This document shows positions 4,632 to 5,532 of a DNA stretch of 5,532 bases, in pieces. Source of the DNA: a bacterium (GTDB lineage Bacteria; Vulcanimicrobiota; Xenobia; RGZZ01); contig JAJXVI010000202.1 of the NCBI GenBank assembly GCA_021782195.1, positions 1 to 5,532 of the forward strand, read 5' to 3'. A model generated the notes under the pieces. That model did not search any database. It had not been told where the DNA came from and saw only the letters and a program-made list of their open reading frames with translations. The translations under genes and the position numbers were made by a program. Within the stretch, counting starts at the first letter, position 1. Each line of letters opens with the position of its first letter.

Positions 4632-5532
4632 TCAACGTTTTCTTTGTGCAGAGGTCTTCGGCGGGCACTCGGTCGTTCCCGTAGCTGGGTTCAAGTCCGA
4701 TGCGTCTCTATTGAGGAGCGTCAAGAAGTCCTTCTTGACTGTCTTCCTCTTACCATCGAACTGGACTGTTGCCGTATGGGCATCCTGAGCGACGACACTG
4801 CCCATCCCAAAGACCTTGTGCCACACCCGCTGTCCTGGAGAGATCTCTCGACGAATCTCGCCCAACTGCCGCCGAAGAGACACCCCCGGATCCGAGGGGG
4901 GCCGTGGGGTGGGCTTGTCGGCCTTCGGGTCCCGCATTTCGAGCCAGTCCGAGGACAGGTTCAAGAACATAGGGTTGACCTTGCGCGTCTTGACGCTCAT
5001 CGGCACCCCCCCTGGCCCGTAGACCTGCTCCACCCCATTGCGAGTGCCGTCAAACCGTAACAGCACAACCTGGCCGAGAAGGTCAGAAGCGAGCCCACAC
5101 GGACGGAGACCCAGGCAAGCCCGTCGCCCGTGAGCGCACTCGACGGCGATGTCCACCGCAGAATACGTCTCGCGCAAGCGCACGACCAGACCGAGCGCAT
5201 ATCGTTCGGACTCTTCCCGCAGAAGAATCCTGAAGGGATCCAGGAGGACCGATTGATCCTGCTCGTTCGCAAAGCACGGGTGCTTTGGCCAGGGCCACCC
5301 GAGTTCGTCCAACCACACTGAACCGCCGTTGTGCCGAACAAAGTAGACCAATGCGCCACACCTTGGACATTGGCTGGGCCGATAAAGATCGCCACCGTCC
5401 CTCGCCGCAGTGAATACTGCAATACCGCCATCGCCACCGGCGCTTCGACCGGATCCTGAGCACCAGTTGCCGTCTTCGTGAATCGGTGTGCACACCCCAT
5501 CAACATAACGGAACTCAATGTAGCCGCCGCAG
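4632..5532 (-). CDS. Unrecognised element protein: zinc-binding cysteines and C-terminal UvrD/PcrA-like Tudor domain, 5'-truncated
   Basis: The frame is open to the right edge. A GTG at 5493-5495 is in frame, but the codons upstream (CGGYIEFRYVDG) look coding, so the true start is outside and 299 residues are visible. Numbering from the edge, CGG at residues 1-3 looks like the second half of a CxxCGG knuckle. Residues 55-86 form a second one: CPRCG, VYFVRHNGGSVWLDELGWPWPKHPC, with Cys55, Cys58, His84 and Cys86 as likely zinc ligands. This pattern recurs in poorly characterised bacterial proteins. Residues about 87-180 are unassigned. A proline-rich linker (about 203-215) leads to residues 230-275 (ISPGQRVWHKVFGMGSVV to VKKDFLTLL), which match the Tudor-like fold at the C-terminus of UvrD/PcrA helicases (VxHxxFGxGxV, then VxFDxGxK). 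That fold contacts RNA polymerase in those proteins, so binding to polymerase or nucleic acid is plausible. The gene is read toward the integrase, 89 bases away. No enzyme motif is seen. Confidence 0.8.
   Translation of the reverse strand, partial: CGGYIEFRYVDGVCTPIHEDGNWCSGSGRSAGGDGGIAVFTAARDGGDLYRPSQCPRCGALVYFVRHNGGSVWLDELGWPWPKHPCFANEQDQSVLLDPFRILLREESERYALGLVVRLRETYSAVDIAVECAHGRRACLGLRPCGLASDLLGQVVLLRFDGTRNGVEQVYGPGGVPMSVKTRKVNPMFLNLSSDWLEMRDPKADKPTPRPPSDPGVSLRRQLGEIRREISPGQRVWHKVFGMGSVVAQDAHTATVQFDGKRKTVKKDFLTLLNRDASDLNPATGTTECPPKTSAQRKR

Larger units (their letters stand above)
3282..5532. mobile_element. Left end of an element integrated in tRNA-Thr, runs off the right edge
   Basis: This is inferred from the tRNA-Thr 3' fragment followed directly by a complete tyrosine integrase and an unrelated cargo gene, both on the minus strand. 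Composition also shifts: by hand count bases 4321-4380 hold 50 G+C of 60, against 29 of 60 at 2701-2760 in the host-side gene. The element's first base cannot be placed better than about 3326-3330. No conjugation, replication or phage structural gene is visible, so whether it is a prophage, an integrative conjugative element or a genomic island is open. Confidence 0.75.

Noticed and set aside
4600..4640. GGTTCGCTTCC stretch resembling a tRNA T-arm
   Set aside because: The T-loop lacks the invariant A58, the stem pairs poorly, and no CCA, acceptor or anticodon arm follows.
4880..4905. CCCCCGGATCCGAGGGGG inverted repeat
   Set aside because: It lies inside the minus-strand coding frame in a proline/serine-rich linker, and is explained by GC-rich codons.

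Overview
The window looks like bacterial chromosome interrupted by the left end of an integrated mobile element. The organism is probably a GC-rich proteobacterium or a relative. That rests on the protein styles (HemL, a NarL/LuxR-type response regulator, a histidine-kinase-like partner) and on GC-rich codon use. I cannot fix the phylum. The periplasmic protein at 2348-2977 reminds me of a hypothetical family I associate with myxobacteria, but this is recall and not a search.

Left half (1-2977), all on the + strand: the 3' part of hemL (glutamate-1-semialdehyde aminomutase, heme synthesis) is followed by a compact three-gene set. First is a small cytoplasmic histidine-kinase-like protein that keeps the phospho-acceptor histidine motif but has lost its ATP-binding boxes, so it resembles a ChpT-type histidine phosphotransferase. 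Second is a NarL/FixJ-type response regulator with an intact receiver and DNA-binding domain. Third is a single-pass inner-membrane protein with a periplasmic domain of unknown function. Short gaps and shared orientation suggest one transcription unit. A phosphate could pass through the first protein to the regulator; the third gene may be a sensor, an output or a bystander.

Middle (2978-3423), with no credible protein gene: a long + strand hairpin follows the third gene. A strong minus-strand intrinsic terminator comes next, then a 3' fragment of a tRNA-Thr(CGT) gene reading on the minus strand with encoded CCA, then a short stretch with 10-bp direct repeats. This is the expected layout where an element has integrated into the 3' end of a tRNA gene. 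The host's own tRNA 3' end and its terminator stay on the left, and the element starts at about 3326-3330.

Right half (3424-5532), minus strand and very GC-rich in the integrase: a complete tyrosine recombinase with an unusual N-terminal four-cysteine zinc-ribbon-like motif lies next to the attachment site. Upstream of it is the 3' part of an unrecognised gene whose product has zinc-knuckle-like cysteines and a C-terminal UvrD/PcrA-like Tudor domain. The element continues past the right edge. The rebuilt complete tRNA-Thr gene is predicted at its far end, outside the window.
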